From assembly GCA_963828185.1 (NCBI GenBank), contig CAWHDV010000002.1:820542-884541 (forward strand): DNA of 64,000 nucleotides. Reading direction: 5' to 3'. This document shows, piece by piece, positions 62,322-64,000 of the stretch (the stretch's first letter is position 1; each line of letters begins with the position of its first letter). The notes under the pieces were generated by a model. The model had not been told where the DNA came from, did not search any database, and worked only from the letters and a program-made list of their open reading frames with translations. A program made the position numbers and the translations under genes. Source of the DNA: Rhodoblastus sp963828185. Lineage in GTDB: Bacteria > Pseudomonadota > Alphaproteobacteria > Rhizobiales > Beijerinckiaceae.

Positions 62322-64000
62322 ATGCGCAGAGTTTGTATTTTCTCGTTTTATGACGCCCAAGGCATCGTCGATGATTATGTCATCCTTTTCTTGCGAAAAC
62401 TTGGAGAGTTCGCCGAGAAGATCATCTTCTACTCGAACGGACCGCTCTCGCGCGATTCGGAGATCAAACTGCAGGGCGTCGTCGATGACGTGGTCCTACG
62501 CCCCAACGTCGGCTTTGACGTATTGGCCTACAAGGAAGGGTTGGAGCGCATCGAGTTCAATCGAGCGGGCGTCTATGACGAAGTGCTGCTGGTCAACCAC
62601 ACCTGCTACGGCCCGATTTTCCCTTTTTCGGAACTCTTCGGCGAGATGGAGAGCCGCGACTGCGACTTCTGGGGCGTGTCGGCGCATGCCGAGATGACGC
62701 CGAACCCGCTAACTGGCAAGGGCACGCTACCTTATCATCTGAACTCCAACTTCATCGCCGTTCGCGCGGGCATGCTGGGGTCCAAAAGCTTCCGCCAGTA
62801 CTGGGACGAGATTGACGTGAGCCCCTCCTATGAGGAGGCGATCATGAGCCATGAGGCCTGTTTTACCCAGCACTTCACCGATCTTGGCTACAAGGCGTCC
62901 TGCTACCTCGACAAGCGGTCCTACGGCACGCACTACCCGGCGATGCTCGATCTCGACGAGACGCTCATCGACCGCAATCCGCTCATCAAGCGGCGCGTAT
63001 TTTTTCACGATCCGCGCTTGTTCGAGCACTACGCCGCAGACCTGCCGCGCGCTCTCGCCATCCTCGCCAGGACTTCCGACTATGATCCGGAGTTGATCTG
63101 GCGAAATATCGTCCGGCAGGCCGAATTGCGCACACTGAACACTAATGCGGCGCTGACCAGCGTGCTGCCGGACGTGCGGCTGAAGCAGAGCGCTCCCCTG
63201 CCCGACTACGGCGCCATCGCCGTTTGCGCGCATGTCTATTACACCGACATGCTGGAGGAGATCCTCAGCCTCGCCGATACAATCCCCGTGCCTTACGACT
63301 TCATCGCCACCACGGAGACAGAGGAAAAGAAGGCGATCATCGAACAAGGCGTCGCCGGCCGGAAAAATATCCGAAACGTCATTGTGCGCGTGGTCGAGCA
63401 GAATCGCGGCCGCGACATGTCGTCGCTGTTCATCACATGCCGCGACCTCTTCCTTGACGATCGCTACAGCCTCGTCTGCCGGCTGCACACCAAGAAATCG
63501 CCTCAGGTCGCTTCCGGTCAGGGCAACCTGTTCAAGCGGCACATGTTCGAGAACCTGCTGAACAGCGAGGGCTACACGACCAACGTCCTCGACATGTTCC
63601 ACGACAAGCCCTGGGTTGGCGTCGCCGTGCCGCCGCTCGTGCACATTTCCTATCCGACGATGGGCCACGCATGGTTCAATAACCGAGAGAAGGCGGAGCA
63701 GATCAAGAAGCTCCTCGATCTCAAGGTCCCGTTCGATCCTGATACGCCCGTCGGGGCCTTCGGCACCATGTACTGGTTCAGACCGAAGGCGTTGCGCAAA
63801 CTTTTCGCCCACCCGTGGCAATGGACCGACTACAATGCGGAGCCGCATCATGTGGATGGCGGGCTTGGGCACGCGCAAGAACGCGTGATCGGCTACGTGG
63901 CCCAGGACGCCGGCTTCACGACGGAGCAGATCCTCAGCTCACATCTTGCCGGCAGAAACTATGCAATGCTGGAGTACAAGCTGCAGAAGCTGGCGGCGGC
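62322..64000 (+). CDS. RgpF-like rhamnan synthesis protein, copy 2 (partial)
   Basis: At least 559 residues from ATG 62322, cut by the window end. It is nearly identical to copy 1 (offset 1988) up to about 63480, then has the normal 'KKSPQVASGQGN' followed again by identical sequence to 63650, and diverges clearly from 63660 on (YPTMGHAWFNNREKAEQIKKLL, AFGTMYWFRPKALRKLF). It keeps a reading frame throughout. A tandem duplication with local gene conversion fits. Confidence 0.85.
   Translation, partial: MRRVCIFSFYDAQGIVDDYVILFLRKLGEFAEKIIFYSNGPLSRDSEIKLQGVVDDVVLRPNVGFDVLAYKEGLERIEFNRAGVYDEVLLVNHTCYGPIFPFSELFGEMESRDCDFWGVSAHAEMTPNPLTGKGTLPYHLNSNFIAVRAGMLGSKSFRQYWDEIDVSPSYEEAIMSHEACFTQHFTDLGYKASCYLDKRSYGTHYPAMLDLDETLIDRNPLIKRRVFFHDPRLFEHYAADLPRALAILARTSDYDPELIWRNIVRQAELRTLNTNAALTSVLPDVRLKQSAPLPDYGAIAVCAHVYYTDMLEEILSLADTIPVPYDFIATTETEEKKAIIEQGVAGRKNIRNVIVRVVEQNRGRDMSSLFITCRDLFLDDRYSLVCRLHTKKSPQVASGQGNLFKRHMFENLLNSEGYTTNVLDMFHDKPWVGVAVPPLVHISYPTMGHAWFNNREKAEQIKKLLDLKVPFDPDTPVGAFGTMYWFRPKALRKLFAHPWQWTDYNAEPHHVDGGLGHAQERVIGYVAQDAGFTTEQILSSHLAGRNYAMLEYKLQKLAA

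Overview
The window looks like chromosomal DNA of a GC-rich alphaproteobacterium of the order Hyphomicrobiales (Rhizobiales). The main reasons are gene order: lptC-lptA-lptB-rpoN-hpf-ptsN, infC-rpmI-rplT-pheS-pheT, and a DivL-type cell-cycle kinase followed by tsaE-amgK, murU, addB and addA. A SUV3-type helicase, NrnC and a DUF3108 protein point the same way. A Beijerinckiaceae or Methylocystaceae relative is a guess, not a demonstrated assignment.

Layout. 1-1.6 kb: end of a Tad pilus cluster (tadE-like, tadG-like). 1.8-5.5 kb: a frameshifted orphan vsr, class I fumarase, an NTF2-like protein, a small secreted protein and a frameshifted VOC/glyoxalase gene. 5.5-10.7 kb: translation cluster pheT, pheS, rplT, rpmI, infC on the minus strand, with infC using an AUU start. 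10.9-13.6 kb: glycosyltransferase, alpha/beta hydrolase and an unknown protein. 13.65-14.74 kb: tRNA-Leu with a 20-base copy of its 3' end about 970 bases downstream, which marks an integration remnant. 14.8-26.7 kb: a minus-strand block divL, tsaE-amgK, murU, addB, addA (cell-cycle signalling, t6A tRNA modification, cell-wall recycling, double-strand break repair). 27-29 kb: ahcY and a truncated globin. 29.2-31.6 kb: a compact acyl carrier protein / ketosynthase / two hot-dog dehydratase operon. 31.7-34.5 kb: an NDUFA9-like protein, then a small islet with a HEPN/AbiU2 protein and a GIY-YIG protein between two inverted intergenic repeats. 34.5-42 kb: cysZ-like, ptsN, hpf, rpoN, lptBAC, nrnC, arfB. 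42-49.7 kb: O-antigen-ligase-like membrane protein, CHAP-type hydrolase, an IS630 element, arsC, an ABC-F ATPase and pgi. 49.7-57.3 kb: TPR sulfotransferase, GcvR-like ACT protein, SUV3-like helicase, DUF3108 protein and tRNA-Pro. 57.3-64 kb: surface-polysaccharide genes (UDP-galactopyranose mutase, a coiled-coil sulfotransferase, and two tandem RgpF-like genes, the second cut by the window end).

Two themes recur. First, single-base frameshifts interrupt three otherwise good genes (vsr, VOC, addA), so either the sequence has small indel errors or these genes are decaying. Second, short in-frame tandem duplications of 15-23 bases occur repeatedly, several exactly at gene ends: the stop of the globin gene, the stop of lptB, and the start region of lptC. 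Nothing here is a clear new multi-gene system. The best candidates for follow-up are the AbiU2/GIY-YIG islet, the ACP-ketosynthase-dehydratase operon, the tRNA-Leu remnant and the mosaic RgpF pair.
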